This document shows positions 1-6,005 of a stretch of 7,871 bases of DNA, one piece after another. Within the stretch, counting starts at the first letter, position 1. Each line of letters begins with the position of its first letter. The notes beneath the pieces were generated by a model. The model did no database searches and was not told where the DNA came from. It saw only the letters and a program-made list of their open reading frames with translations. Origin of the DNA: an uncultured Collinsella sp. (GTDB lineage: Bacteria; Actinomycetota; Coriobacteriia; Coriobacteriales; Coriobacteriaceae); contig CAJJYO010000067.1 of assembly GCA_905197385.1 (NCBI GenBank), forward strand, positions 1-7,871. The letters run 5' to 3'. The translations under genes and the position numbers were made by a program.

Positions 1-1
1 G

Positions 2-1411
2 CCCGATAAGGCCATCGACCTCATTGACGAGGCCGGCGCCCGCGCCCGCATCGCCGCCAACCGCGCGCCCGAGCCGGTGCGCGAGGCCGAGCATCGCGTG
101 GAGGAGCTTAAGGCCGCCGCGCAGGAGGCCACCGAGAGCGACGACATGAACAAGGCCGCCGAGATCACCGAGCAGCAAAAGGCTGCCGAGATTGAGCTCG
201 CCGAGGCCAAGGCTGCCTGGACGGCCGAGCTCGACGCCAGCCCGCTCACCATCGATGTCTCCCAGATTGCCGACATCGTGTCCGTGACCTCGGGCGTGCC
301 GGTGTCCTCGCTCACCGAGAGCGAGAGCCGCCGCCTGCTGCAGGCCGAAAGCGTGCTCAAGACGCGCATCATCGGTCAGGACGAGGCCGTCGAGGCCGTT
401 GCCAAGGCCGTGCGCCGCAGCCGCTCGCCGCTCAAGGACCCGCGTCGCCCCGGCGGCAGCTTTATCTTCCTGGGCCCCACCGGCACGGGCAAAACCGAGC
501 TCGCCAAGACGCTCGCCGAGTATCTCTTTGGCAGCAAGGACGCGCTCATCAGCTTCGATATGTCGGAGTTTGGCAGTGAGTTCGAGGTCTCCAAGCTCAT
601 CGGTAGCCCCCCGGGCTATGTGGGCCACGACGAGGGCGGCCAGCTCACCAAGGCTGTTCGCCGTCACCCGTACTCGGTCGTGCTGTTCGACGAGATCGAG
701 AAGGCGCACCCCGACATCTTCAATATCCTGCTGCAGGTGCTGGAGGAGGGTCGTCTGACCGATAGCCAGGGCAAGACGGTTGACTTCCGCAACACCGTGA
801 TCATCATGACGTCAAACGTGGGCGCCCGCGAGATCGCGCAGGATGCGAGCGTTGGCTTTGGCACCACCGGCGAGCAGGGTCTCACGTCGAGCGAGATCAA
901 GGGCCGCGCGATGGGCGAGCTCAAGCGCCTGTTCCGCCCCGAGTTGCTCAACCGTATCGACGACATTGTGGTGTTCCAGAAGCTCTCGGGCGAGAACCTG
1001 ACCAAGATCGCGCACCTGCTGGTGGACGACCTGCGTCAGCGCCTGATCGCTAATGGCATGAACATCAAGCTCACCGATGCGGCCTACGACAAGATCGTGG
1101 CCGAGGGCACTGACCTCACCAATGGCGCGCGTCCGCTGCGCCGCGCCATCCAAAAGCTCATCGAGGACCCGCTGTCCGAGGAGCTGCTGGCCGGCGAGTG
1201 GGGCGAGGGCGATACCGTCCTGTGCGACGTGGCCGACGGCAAGTTCGTCTTTAGCCATGGCACAGGCGAGATTCCAGCGCCGCGTCCGGCAGGTGCGCTC
1301 GGGGGCGATACCGCTCCGGCAGCGCCGCACACCGGAAACGCCGCGCCTGTGAGCAGTGGCGTGAGCTCGGGCCCCGGCGGCATGATGCAAGCCGGTTCCG
1401 GCGCGCTGTAG
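2..1411 (+). CDS. clpC: ClpC-type AAA+ unfoldase, ATP-dependent Clp protease ATP-binding subunit (5' truncated by window edge)
   Basis: Hsp100 unfoldase that threads substrates into ClpP in the cytoplasm. Only the last 469 residues are in the window; the reading frame is open from base 2 and begins with the end of the first AAA+ module (PDKAIDLIDEAGARARI). Visible in order: a charged helical stretch at window residues about 26-75, where ClpC proteins carry the UVR/middle coiled coil; the second ATPase with Walker A GPTGTGKT (158-165), Walker B LFDE with D230-E231, and sensor 1 TSN; a VGF tripeptide (284-286) at the place of the ClpP-docking loop; and sensor 2 in GARPLRR. The last 48 residues or so are a low-complexity Gly/Ala/Pro/Ser tail. 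The docking tripeptide and middle domain argue for ClpC rather than ClpB. An intrinsic terminator follows 20 bases after the stop, so this gene probably ends its transcript here. The N domain and first Walker A lie outside the window. Confidence 0.96.
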   Translation, partial: PDKAIDLIDEAGARARIAANRAPEPVREAEHRVEELKAAAQEATESDDMNKAAEITEQQKAAEIELAEAKAAWTAELDASPLTIDVSQIADIVSVTSGVPVSSLTESESRRLLQAESVLKTRIIGQDEAVEAVAKAVRRSRSPLKDPRRPGGSFIFLGPTGTGKTELAKTLAEYLFGSKDALISFDMSEFGSEFEVSKLIGSPPGYVGHDEGGQLTKAVRRHPYSVVLFDEIEKAHPDIFNILLQVLEEGRLTDSQGKTVDFRNTVIIMTSNVGAREIAQDASVGFGTTGEQGLTSSEIKGRAMGELKRLFRPELLNRIDDIVVFQKLSGENLTKIAHLLVDDLRQRLIANGMNIKLTDAAYDKIVAEGTDLTNGARPLRRAIQKLIEDPLSEELLAGEWGEGDTVLCDVADGKFVFSHGTGEIPAPRPAGALGGDTAPAAPHTGNAAPVSSGVSSGPGGMMQAGSGAL

Positions 1412-1430
1412 GGCGTAACATAGCTTTGCG

Positions 1431-1462
1431 AAGGGGCACTCCTGTCGGGGCGCCCCTTTTTT
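1431..1462 (+). terminator. Intrinsic terminator of clpC
   Basis: A 7-bp stem, AAGGGGC (1431-1437) with GCCCCTT (1452-1458), has a 14-base loop and runs into six T residues (1457-1462). It lies 20 bases after the clpC stop and just ahead of the next promoter, which separates clpC from the toxin-antitoxin operon. Confidence 0.8.
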
Positions 1463-1474
1463 ATGAGTAAATGG

Positions 1475-1483
1475 TGCTATACT
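1475..1483 (+). promoter_or_regulatory. Extended -10 promoter of the RelB/PIN operon
   Basis: TGCTATACT reads as an extended -10 element (TG-N-TATACT, one mismatch to TATAAT). It is 34 bases ahead of the antitoxin start codon, so initiation would fall near 1490. No good -35 hexamer is visible; the region at that spacing is the T tract of the clpC terminator, and the TG extension would compensate. Position and quality support it, but the call is by eye. Confidence 0.6.
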
Positions 1484-1505
1484 CGAAATATAAATATGTA
1501 TAGCA
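1475..1505. repeat. 8-bp inverted repeat over the antitoxin promoter, likely autoregulatory operator
   Basis: TGCTATAC (1475-1482) and GTATAGCA (1498-1505) are perfect inverted copies separated by 15 bases; their centres are 23 bp apart, about two helical turns. The left arm contains most of the extended -10 element and the right arm ends at the ribosome-binding site. RelB/DinJ-type antitoxins are known to bind palindromes in their own promoter through their ribbon-helix-helix domain, so this is the natural candidate operator. The binding itself is inferred. Confidence 0.6.
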
Positions 1506-1517
1506 GAAGGAGCTAGC

Positions 1518-1886
1518 ATGCCAATATCGGTACTCGACTCACGGCCGGTCCAGATGAATGTGCGCATGGATCGCCAACTCAAAGAGGCTGGGGACGCCGT
1601 GCTGGCGCATATCGGCATGACGCCGTCACAAGCTGTGAGGGAGCTGTGGCAGTACTTGACCGAGAACGGTCATATGCCCGTCGCAAAAAAGAATGATGAC
1701 GAAGTCCTGCCTGACGACATACGATCGAAGGCGAGTTCGTCCCGCGTCTCGGAAGGGGCTGCGTTAATTTCGAATTTTTATGAGCGGTTCTCGATTCAGA
1801 GGCCGAGCCCCGATGAAGCCTTTGATTACGACGAGTTATACGATCAAATGATGAGCGAGAGATTCAGCGATTGGATCGAATTATGA
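1518..1886 (+). CDS. RelB/DinJ-family ribbon-helix-helix antitoxin
   Basis: Antitoxin of a type II module (122 residues). The N-terminus has the RelB/DinJ layout: a beta strand (VQMNVRMD, 11-18) followed by two helices (about 18-32 and 36-50) with the typical MTPSQAVREL turn. This fold dimerises and binds operator DNA. The rest (about 55-122) is acidic, with a tail rich in Asp, Glu and aromatic residues, as expected for a segment that wraps and inhibits a toxin. It is longer than typical RelB/DinJ proteins of about 80-95 residues. Start choice: ATG at 1518 has AAGGAG at 1507-1512, five bases upstream. The stop overlaps the toxin start as ATGA, pointing to translational coupling with antitoxin made first. 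The partner is a PIN protein instead of the RelE/YafQ fold usual for this antitoxin family. The operon looks lower in GC than clpC. Confidence 0.85.
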   Translation: MPISVLDSRPVQMNVRMDRQLKEAGDAVLAHIGMTPSQAVRELWQYLTENGHMPVAKKNDDEVLPDDIRSKASSSRVSEGAALISNFYERFSIQRPSPDEAFDYDELYDQMMSERFSDWIEL

Positions 1887-2410
1887 GCGGCGTCGGAACG
1901 AAACGTGTGCTCAAGCTGTTGATCGACACGAACGTCTGGCTAGATTACTTTCTCGCTCGCACGAATGCGACCAGGCCGATAGTCGAGCTCCTTTCTCGCG
2001 CGGCGGAAGCGGAGGATATCGTCCTCTTCTCGTCCTCCCTGTCTGTCAAAGACGTCTATTACATTCTGGGAAGGACGATGAAGGCCGACGCCCGCCGTGA
2101 GGGGGCTCTCACTCCCGAAGCCATCGCCGGTGCCGACGAGACAGCGTGGGCGTGCGTTCGCCTGATTCGGCAAAAGTCGATTATTGCCTCGGTCGGTGCA
2201 GACGAGGTCTTCGACTCCTTTGTGTTCAAGTATCATCACAACGACTTTGAGGACGACCTGATGCTGGGCGTCGCCAATCGCATTGATGCCGATTACGTCG
2301 TGACAGAGGACAAAAATCTCATCAAACATACCAATGGTGTATGCATTAATGTTCAACAGGCGTTGAAGTTGGTTGAAGGGTCCAACGTCCCTTCGGCACG
2401 GCCCGTCTAA
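1883..2410 (+). CDS. PIN-domain toxin (VapC-like ribonuclease)
   Basis: Predicted metal-dependent endoribonuclease toxin (175 residues). PIN domains cut RNA with three or four acidic residues that hold Mg or Mn. Here they fit as D15 in LLIDTNVWLD, D57 in SVKDVYYIL (a position often Glu), D124 or D125 in NDFEDDLMLGVA, and D143 in VVTEDKNL. The order and the hydrophobic strands before D15 and D143 match the PIN_3-like branch. Start choice: ATG 1883 overlaps the antitoxin stop (ATGA). A TTG at 1871 is also in frame but has no better ribosome site and would deepen the overlap. The ATG has no strong Shine-Dalgarno, so expression probably depends on antitoxin translation. The RNA target cannot be told from sequence. 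The C-terminal 15 residues are outside the usual fold. Confidence 0.85.
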   Translation: MSGVGTKRVLKLLIDTNVWLDYFLARTNATRPIVELLSRAAEAEDIVLFSSSLSVKDVYYILGRTMKADARREGALTPEAIAGADETAWACVRLIRQKSIIASVGADEVFDSFVFKYHHNDFEDDLMLGVANRIDADYVVTEDKNLIKHTNGVCINVQQALKLVEGSNVPSARPV

Positions 2411-2414
2411 CCTG

Positions 2415-2430
2415 CTTTATCTTGATAAAG
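2415..2430 (+). other. Short hairpin after the PIN toxin stop (weak terminator candidate)
   Basis: CTTTAT and ATAAAG pair around a CTTG tetraloop five bases after the stop. A second hairpin (GAAGGG 2375-2380 with CCCTTC 2389-2394) lies in the end of the coding sequence. Neither is followed by a T run, so this may protect the 3' end of the message more than stop transcription. Read-through into pepD is possible. Confidence 0.3.
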
Positions 2431-2508
2431 TGGCGTTTCCTCGCCGTTAGCCGATGATGCGAGGGCGCTCGGCGTTTTCGACTGGTTTATGCACGCAAAG
2501 TCTGGGAA

Positions 2509-2514
2509 TATACA
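2509..2514 (+). promoter_or_regulatory. Possible -10 element for pepD
   Basis: TATACA lies 45 bases ahead of the pepD start in the 148-base gap after the toxin gene. No convincing -35 is present at 16-18 bases (the best is TTTATG-like), and there is no TG extension. A 7-bp inverted repeat, ACTGGTT (2481-2487) and AACCAGT (2535-2541), brackets it. Weak call. Confidence 0.3.
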
Positions 2515-2558
2515 AGTCGCATGTCTTACTGTCTAACCAGTTGCGCCAAGGAGGCACC

Positions 2559-4016
2559 ATGGACTACAAGATTACCGGTTACGAGCCCGCCCAGCTGTTC
2601 CATTTCTTTGAGGAGGTCAGCGCGATCCCCCGTGGGTCTGGCAACGAGAAGGGCATCAGCGATTTCCTGGTCGCGTTTGCCAAGGAGCGCGGTCTCGATG
2701 TGTACCAGGACGAGGTCTACAACGTCATCATTCGCAAGCCCGCATCTGCCGGCGCCGAGAATGCCCCGACCGTGATGCTGCAGGGCCACATCGACATGGT
2801 GTGCGACAAGCTGGGCTCCGTCGAGCACGACTTTACGACTGATGGTATCGACCTGGTCGTCAAGGACGGCTTCCTCACCGCTAACGGCACCACTCTGGGC
2901 GCCGACAACGGTATTGCCGTCGCTCTGATGCTCACTGTTCTCGATGACGATTCGATCGTTCACCCCGCCCTCGAGTGCGTATTCACCACCGACGAGGAGA
3001 CCGGCCTGGTCGGCGCCGAGACGCTCGACAAGTCCCAGATTAGCGCCCGCACCATGATTAACCTTGACTCCGAGGAAGAGGGCGTTGCTACCGTCAGCTG
3101 CGCCGGCGGTGTCGTCGTTACCTACACCTGCCCGATCGCGCGCGAGCACAAGACCGGTAGCGCCCTCACGCTCGACATCTCCGGCCTGCTGGGCGGCCAC
3201 TCCGGCAGCGATATTAACCTGGAGCGCGGCAACGGCAACCTCATCATGGCCCGCATCATCGACCGCCTGATGGTTGCCGGCGAGCCCGCCATCGTTAGCT
3301 TTAACGGCGGCACCAAGGACAACGCCATCAACCGTGAGTGCAAGGCCGAGCTGGTCTACGCCGACCACGCTGCAGCCGAGGCCGCGGCCCAGATCGCAAA
3401 GGGCATCATCGCCGACGTTACTGCCGAGCTCGAGGTCTTCGACCCCGGCTTTACCTGCACGGTTGAGATTGCCGACAACACTGAGGTCGAGGCCATGGAC
3501 GAAAAGTCCGCACTTGCCCTTATTCGCGCTCTGCGTCTTGCCCCCAACGGTGTGATCCGCCGCAATGTCGCCACCGACGGCTCCGTCGAGGTTTCCTCCA
3601 ACATCGGCGTGGTTGCCACCTCTGACGACCAAGTCAAGATCATGCTGTCCCCGCGCTCCTCGATCACCTCGCTGCAGAACGAGTTCAAGGACCGCCTGCA
3701 GACGCTGGCCGATGTCCTGGGATTCGACGCCAAGTTTGAGTTCGAGTATCCCGGCTGGAGCTATGCCGAGCATTCGCCGGTCCGCGACATCTTTGTCGAG
3801 AGCTATCGCGAGCTCTTTGGCTCCGAGCTACGAATCGAGTCCATTCACGCCGGCCTTGAGTGCGGCCTGTTTGCCGAGGCCCTGCACGGCCTGGACGCCA
3901 TCGCCGTGGGCCCGACGCTCTCCGATGTCCACACCCCGGACGAGAGCATGGAGCTCGCTTCTGCCGAGCGCTTCTACGAGCTGCTCATCGACGTCCTCAA
4001 GCGCCTCGCTGCGTAA
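2559..4016 (+). CDS. pepD: Aminoacyl-histidine dipeptidase (Xaa-His dipeptidase), M20 metallopeptidase family
   Basis: Cytoplasmic zinc peptidase of the PepD type that hydrolyses dipeptides such as Xaa-His (carnosinase-like activity), releasing amino acids for reuse. The 485-residue length is normal for PepD. Di-metal site residues are all present: H77 and D79 in GHIDMV; bridging D116 in LGADNG; catalytic base E146 and metal ligand E147 in TTDEETG; D170 in MINLDSEE; and H458 in LSDVHTPDE. The lid/dimer segment has GGHSG (H214) and the substrate side has HAGLECG (430-436). Start choice: ATG 2559 has a near-perfect AAGGAGG at 2548-2554 and begins MDYKITGYEP, like the family; the frame stays open 35 codons further upstream but that part shows no family similarity. 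It stands alone between two toxin-antitoxin modules and ends in a strong terminator. Codon use is strongly GC-biased, like clpC. Confidence 0.95.
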   Translation: MDYKITGYEPAQLFHFFEEVSAIPRGSGNEKGISDFLVAFAKERGLDVYQDEVYNVIIRKPASAGAENAPTVMLQGHIDMVCDKLGSVEHDFTTDGIDLVVKDGFLTANGTTLGADNGIAVALMLTVLDDDSIVHPALECVFTTDEETGLVGAETLDKSQISARTMINLDSEEEGVATVSCAGGVVVTYTCPIAREHKTGSALTLDISGLLGGHSGSDINLERGNGNLIMARIIDRLMVAGEPAIVSFNGGTKDNAINRECKAELVYADHAAAEAAAQIAKGIIADVTAELEVFDPGFTCTVEIADNTEVEAMDEKSALALIRALRLAPNGVIRRNVATDGSVEVSSNIGVVATSDDQVKIMLSPRSSITSLQNEFKDRLQTLADVLGFDAKFEFEYPGWSYAEHSPVRDIFVESYRELFGSELRIESIHAGLECGLFAEALHGLDAIAVGPTLSDVHTPDESMELASAERFYELLIDVLKRLAA

Positions 4017-4022
4017 AGGTTG

Positions 4023-4053
4023 CGCTAGCAGCAGTCCGAGCTACGTGCTAGCG
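4023..4053. repeat. 8-bp inverted repeat just after pepD
   Basis: CGCTAGCA (4023-4030) and TGCTAGCG (4046-4053) are perfect inverted copies with a 15-base spacer, six bases after the pepD stop and 18 bases before the terminator stem. In RNA it would form an extra hairpin ahead of the terminator. No role is evident. Confidence 0.5.
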
Positions 4054-4071
4054 GATTGCAAATGACATTAT

Positions 4072-4118
4072 GAGAGGGGGCATCCGAGCTTTTGCGACGG
4101 GTGCCCCCTCTCTTTTTT
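4072..4118 (+). terminator. Strong intrinsic terminator of pepD
   Basis: A 15-bp stem (4072-4086 with 4098-4112, one G-T pair) has an 11-base loop and is followed by six T residues (4113-4118). The core pairing is GAGAGGGGGCA with TGCCCCCTCTC. On the other strand the stem is followed by ATAATG and not a T run, so it is mainly a plus-strand terminator, although it lies where transcripts from convergent hipA also end. Confidence 0.92.
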
Positions 4119-4142
4119 AAGAAATGGGAAATTGATTGGCGT

Positions 4143-5447
4143 CTAGCCCATATCCGCCTTGATGAGGTCGAGGGTGCGCTGGCAGTTTTCGCGGACGGGG
4201 CCGAGCATATGCTCGCGCAGGTCCGCCATGCCGGGCAGGTCGGCGTATTCGTCCATGACCTCTTCCATGCAAACGGGTACCTCGTAGGCGAGGTCCATCA
4301 TGGTCGCAAAGCAAAACTTCTCAGATAGTCCGGCATCGATGAGCGCCGCCTCCAGCGCGGGGTCGCCCATACCGTGGTATCGACGGATAGCGCCTGGACC
4401 GATGCGCCCCACACGATTTTCGCCGCCAACGCTCATGGCCAGGCGTGCCCGACGTCGCATGCGCTCATACGCTAAGCCCGATGCGACATCGTACATGGGT
4501 GCGAGCGCCGCGTTTGTGCCTTTGCCTAGGATGAGCGAGTAGTTTTTAGCGTGTGCGTCAGGCGCTCCGATAATGGCGTTGTAGAACAACATATAGGTAA
4601 AAAGCACAAGATTCATGTGGTGGGGGACTGTGTTGATCAGTCGTTCTTGGATGTCTCGTGTAGTTGGTCCTCCGTCAGCGGTGTATTTCTGGCTTGGCAA
4701 TACACCGAGCGCCTGGCAAAAGTCCTCCTGATGCACCCTTTCGATATTTCCGCTGCTATTGGCCATTCTGTCGTACCGTTCAACGACGAGCGCGGCTTCG
4801 TCTTCAAATGTGCAATAGGAGACGTTGGCAGTTGGAATGCCAACACGCCGAGCCGTTTTCATGCAGACGAATTCGTTTAAGGCCTGATGTTTGAACCCAA
4901 CGACACCATTTTTGAAGATATGGGTAGTGGGGGATGACCCTAGGCATTCGCACCATTGGCCATCATGCCAAGCTAGTGCAAATTTGCCTTGATTGCCGCC
5001 CAGGGACCAGCTTTCGTTGGAGCCCATCCATGTCTCTCTTTCGCCATCGCGAATTGCTTTGAGCTTGTGAGCGATTTGAGAATTGGTAAGCGGGCGGTAT
5101 GTCGAGACCCTGCCGCGGGCGGCGTCTAATTGATCGGCTCGACAAAACTGAACGGCCCCCGCGCAGTCAAGACCGATATGGCACAAGAGGGCGACGGGGT
5201 TGTTGGATGCAACGTCATGCTCGGCGGCAATAGCGCGACGCTGCTCTTGACTGTCGGGCAAAAGGCCAAATAGGAATGGGCGGACGATGTTATGGCCATA
5301 CGTGCGATTGGAAAGCGGCATTGTTAGCGATAGCGGTGCTCCGCGATAGGTTGGGGCGTATACAAAGCTGCAGAGTCCATGCTCGTCTTGCCGGAGAGTG
5401 CCGGCGATTTCGCCACAAATGAGGGTCGCGAGTTCCATCTCTGCCAT
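4143..5447 (-). CDS. hipA: HipA-family serine/threonine kinase toxin
   Basis: Toxin of a HipBA module (434 residues; Escherichia coli HipA is about 440). HipA kinases phosphorylate a translation component (glutamyl-tRNA synthetase in E. coli) and cause growth arrest; the target here is unknown. The N-terminal subdomain has the family block PFLFGLLPDS and later GLDCAGAVQF (92-101). The kinase core shows the glycine-rich loop SLGGNQGKFAL with S148 where E. coli HipA is autophosphorylated, a likely ATP-binding lysine K179 (THIFK), the catalytic loop GAPDAHAKN with D297, H299 and N302, and the metal-binding D320 in APMYDVAS. All key residues are intact, so it is likely active. The ATG follows the hipB stop directly (TAAATG), with only a weak AAGG ahead, so translation is probably coupled. 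Base composition is lower in GC than the flanking housekeeping genes, in line with transfer. Confidence 0.93.
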   Translation of the reverse strand: MAEMELATLICGEIAGTLRQDEHGLCSFVYAPTYRGAPLSLTMPLSNRTYGHNIVRPFLFGLLPDSQEQRRAIAAEHDVASNNPVALLCHIGLDCAGAVQFCRADQLDAARGRVSTYRPLTNSQIAHKLKAIRDGERETWMGSNESWSLGGNQGKFALAWHDGQWCECLGSSPTTHIFKNGVVGFKHQALNEFVCMKTARRVGIPTANVSYCTFEDEAALVVERYDRMANSSGNIERVHQEDFCQALGVLPSQKYTADGGPTTRDIQERLINTVPHHMNLVLFTYMLFYNAIIGAPDAHAKNYSLILGKGTNAALAPMYDVASGLAYERMRRRARLAMSVGGENRVGRIGPGAIRRYHGMGDPALEAALIDAGLSEKFCFATMMDLAYEVPVCMEEVMDEYADLPGMADLREHMLGPVRENCQRTLDLIKADMG

Positions 5448-5879
5448 TTATTTCACAACCTTGCAGCCAAAGGAGAGGTTTGAAGTGCCGGAAAGGCCTT
5501 GCTCGGCTGCGATTTGGGCCAGCAAGGCACCATAGGAAGATGGCGTTCCTTGTCGAGTGGGTCGTCTGCCTACGCTTGGCTTTGGCAGGGTATTCGAGTT
5601 CGCGATAGGGAGGTTCACTATCGTCGTCGGATGTTCGGAGGGCGATGCGATGGAGTCGTTATCGCTTTGCGCGAAGAGACCTATGCCGAGTGCGTTAAAG
5701 ACGGTCAGCAACTTGTCGAGTCGAATGCCGGTGGCGTCGCCCAGCTCGAGCGATGCGAGCAGGCGCTCCGAAACACCGGCCTTTTTAGCGAGGGTCGCAC
5801 GGGTGATCCCTTGCGCCTCGCGTGCCCGGCGCACGTAGACGCCAGCTTGGCGCGGTGTGGTGATGGGAAGGGTATCCAC
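5448..5879 (-). CDS. hipB: HipB-like XRE-family antitoxin and repressor
   Basis: DNA-binding antitoxin (143 residues) that would hold HipA inactive and repress the operon. Residues about 10-68 form a Cro/C1-type helix-turn-helix: GITRATLAKKAGVSERLL followed by a helix ending LTVFNALGIGL, as in HipB. After residue 75 comes a linker rich in Ser, Pro, Thr and Asn, then a C-terminal segment (about 113-143, containing YGALLAQIAAEQG) that could form a helix. E. coli HipB is only about 88 residues, so this one carries an extra tail of roughly 60. Start choice: GTG at 5879-5877 with AGGAGA at 5890-5885, five bases upstream. It is the first gene of hipBA, and its stop abuts the hipA ATG. Three ATGCA-N6-TGCAT palindromes lie just upstream and are the likely operators. 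Confidence 0.88.
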   Translation of the reverse strand: MDTLPITTPRQAGVYVRRAREAQGITRATLAKKAGVSERLLASLELGDATGIRLDKLLTVFNALGIGLFAQSDNDSIASPSEHPTTIVNLPIANSNTLPKPSVGRRPTRQGTPSSYGALLAQIAAEQGLSGTSNLSFGCKVVK

Positions 5880-5893
5880 GGCGATCTCCTAAC

Positions 5894-5963
5894 GTGCAGA
5901 CTTTTGCATATCAGTATGACATGCAAAAGTCTGCATGAAAAGGCCTCATGCAAAACACTGCAT
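5894..5963. repeat. Array of three 16-bp palindromic sites (ATGCA-N6-TGCAT) at exact 27-bp spacing, likely HipB operators
   Basis: Site A 5894-5909, read on the minus strand, is ATGCA-AAAGTC-TGCAC. Site B 5921-5936 is ATGCA-AAAGTC-TGCAT. Site C 5948-5963 is ATGCA-AAACAC-TGCAT. Starts are 27 bp apart and spacers are 11 bp each. Each site is itself a palindrome with arm centres 11 bp apart, about one helical turn, as a dimeric helix-turn-helix protein needs. A and B together make a perfect 15-bp inverted repeat. Site A covers the expected transcription start and site B covers the start of the extended -10 and the stretch upstream of it. Repression by HipB is inferred from position and from the known behaviour of HipB proteins. 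Confidence 0.75.
5913..5921 (-). promoter_or_regulatory. Extended -10 promoter of hipBA
   Basis: On the minus strand TGTCATACT (5921-5913) reads as TG-N-CATACT, matching the extended -10 with two mismatches in the hexamer. It lies in the spacer between operator sites A and B, so initiation would be near 5906, inside site A, giving a leader of about 27 bases before the GTG. No clear -35 is seen. Confidence 0.5.
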
Positions 5964-5970
5964 GAGGCCT
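5938..5970 (-). terminator. Intrinsic terminator of mntP, containing operator site C
   Basis: AGGCCTCATGCA (5941-5952) and TGCATGAGGCCT (5959-5970) form a perfect 12-bp stem with a six-base loop. On the minus strand it is followed by TTTT (5941-5938). It lies about 35 bases after the mntP stop, between mntP and the hipBA promoter, and would keep mntP transcripts out of hipBA. The T run is short, so termination may be partial. Confidence 0.7.
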
Positions 5971-6005
5971 CTATGTTGACCGTTGAGCTTATGAGAGGCG
6001 TTTTT

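Noticed and set aside
812..1618. Minus-strand open frame (268 codons) across the clpC end and antitoxin start
   Set aside because: It crosses the clpC terminator and two well-supported plus-strand genes and encodes nothing recognisable.
1871..1882. TTG start for the PIN toxin, four codons upstream
   Set aside because: The ATG at 1883 gives a classic ATGA overlap with the antitoxin stop; the TTG has no supporting ribosome site.
2454..2558. Upstream extension of PepD by 35 codons
   Set aside because: ATG 2559 has a near-perfect ribosome site and starts the family-like sequence; the extension looks like untranslated leader.
2526..3773. Long minus-strand open frame (415 codons) opposite pepD
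   Set aside because: It is antisense to an intact pepD with every catalytic residue; the GC-biased third positions keep the antisense frame open. Its repetitive Gly/Val/Asp-rich translation matches no family and it has no ribosome site.
5894..5963. CRISPR-like array (three evenly spaced repeats)
   Set aside because: Repeats are 16 bp with 11-bp spacers, too short for CRISPR, palindromic, and sit exactly at a promoter; no cas genes are present.
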